Shown in pieces: positions 5,614 to 6,264 of a stretch of DNA of 6,264 nt (position 1 is its first letter; every line of letters starts with the position of its first letter). Below the pieces are notes generated by a model. That model ran no database searches. It was given only the letters and a program-made list of their open reading frames with translations, and was not told the origin of the DNA. The DNA comes from Flavobacteriales bacterium UBA2306 (lineage in GTDB: Bacteria; Bacteroidota; Bacteroidia; Flavobacteriales; Weeksellaceae), in the NCBI GenBank assembly GCA_002345565.1, contig DDVS01000001.1, positions 50,218 through 56,481 of the forward strand, in the 5' to 3' direction. Position numbers and translations under genes: made by a program.

Positions 5614-5934
5614 TTAGTATGGATTAAAAACGGATATTCAAAAAAATATTACTTTACTTCACGTCAAGCAATATATCCTTGAGGAATTTTTTTAACTGTA
5701 AACATACCATCTTCAAGTGGTATGTATACGATTTTCTACTTGCGCCCTGCAATAAAGAAACAGTTGAAATAATTCATCATTACTCTGAAAATCATCCCAA
5801 TTGCCCGGATAATTTATCAAAGAATTTAGAACCGATGGGATACAACAAGATGATATCTCAACAGCATTTACAATTTGCTGTTTTGAAATAAAGCTAAATT
5901 TTCTAAATCTAACTTTCTAATTTAATTAATATAA
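5614..5934. other. Region without an assignable gene
   Basis: No gene is supported. A plus-strand frame starting at a TTG (5679) runs about 70 codons to 5891, and an overlapping minus-strand frame is also open for about 65 codons (reading KQQIVNAVEISSC and NDELFQLFLYCRAQVEN). Neither has an ATG at its head or a recognisable family. One of them may be a worn gene fragment. An 8-bp inverted repeat (ACATACCA 5702-5709, TGGTATGT 5718-5725) lies within the minus-strand frame's 3' end. Confidence 0.5.
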
Positions 5935-6159
5935 GACTCCTTAGGAATTCTGTTTCCCATTGAATCCAAATCTATTAAGGCAGAAGTTTATGGTAGAGAT
6001 GAAATGCCTAACTATAAGGGCTAATCGCTATATAATAAGTTAAGAAATTTTTATATGGCGAATGGTGGCATTTTTGGTAGGAGTAAAATTCATTGGGAAA
6101 TTTTGTGCAAAAATATATTAGACGAAAAATATATTAAAAAGTGCCTTGAGAAAAACTAA
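5935..6159 (+). pseudogene. Unrecognised ORF remnant with an internal stop
   Basis: The plus-strand frame after TAA at 5932-5934 is open with protein-like composition: LGILFPIESKSIKAEVYGRD, EMPNYKG, then TAA at 6022-6024, then SLYNKLRNFYMANGGIFGRS and KIHWEILCKNILDEKYIKK, to TAA at 6157-6159. There is no start codon before the internal stop except the ATG of EMPNYKG. After it, the ATG at 6055 would allow a 34-residue product. The aromatic- and Lys-rich pattern reads as one domain crossing the stop, so I take it as the 3' remnant of a gene whose 5' part is lost. I do not recognise the family. It ends about 55 bp before the right-hand IS. Confidence 0.45.
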
Positions 6160-6213
6160 AATAGAAATAGTCATTATATTAATTAATGCAGAAAAGAATA
6201 GTTCTAGATTAAT

Positions 6214-6264
6214 AGACACTATCCCGTAAAGTGTGTAAGTTAAAAAGTTAGGCTTGGATTTATA
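6214..6264. mobile_element. Terminal end of a second IS256-like element
   Basis: From about 6215 the sequence reads GACACTATCCCGTAAAGT and continues with GTGTAAGTTAAAAAGTTA (6233-6250), an exact 18-bp inverted match to 795-812 in the left IS end. The CCC block and its 7-bp spacing to the core are also conserved. The body of the element continues past the window edge, so its orientation and transposase cannot be seen. The sequence inside the core differs from the left IS leader, so this may be the opposite end of the same IS type or a related element. Confidence 0.65.

Overview
The window is AT-rich, with weak or absent Shine-Dalgarno sequences, at least one TTTG/TAnnTTTG-type promoter, and protein families common in Bacteroidota (PA2169/DUF2383 protein, DCC thioredoxin-like protein, YhcG nuclease, a flavobacterial-looking IS256 transposase). 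I infer a member of the Bacteroidota, probably Flavobacteriia or Sphingobacteriia. This rests on style and family content, not on a marker gene.

Layout. Positions 1-830 hold one end of an IS256-family insertion sequence read on the minus strand. Its transposase is broken by a stop codon and a frameshifting 33-bp repeat, and a second identical copy of that repeat lies in the IS leader. The IS end has cut a short-chain dehydrogenase gene (826-1284), of which only the N-terminal, cofactor-binding half remains. Next, still on the minus strand, is a four-helix membrane protein gene (1330-1779) that is open except for two in-frame stops. Divergent from it on the plus strand is an intact PA2169-type four-helix-bundle gene (1975-2424) with a terminator.

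Positions 2540-3749 (minus) carry a small membrane ORF that is one base out of frame and a YhcG/DUF1016 PDDEXK nuclease gene with five separate lesions. A 412-bp gene-free stretch with three good inverted repeats follows. Positions 4162-5565 hold the best preserved unit: a tight three-gene minus-strand operon (unrecognised 209-aa protein, DCC-family thiol-disulfide protein, SpoIIAA-like STAS protein) behind a recognisable Bacteroidota promoter. Beyond it lie unassigned sequence, a plus-strand ORF remnant with an internal stop, and at 6214-6264 the end of a second IS256-like element. That end shares an 18-bp perfect inverted repeat with the first.

Overall this looks like an accessory, decaying region bracketed by IS ends. 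The intact genes (PA2169 protein, SpoIIAA-like, DCC) belong to small families often placed in stress or redox contexts. The truncated dehydrogenase belongs to a family related to general-stress dehydrogenases. I found no complete defence system, CRISPR array or RNA gene. All three frameshifts outside the transposase lie in A/T homopolymers, so some of the apparent decay could be sequencing error. The nonsense substitutions and the IS truncation cannot be explained by homopolymer miscalls.
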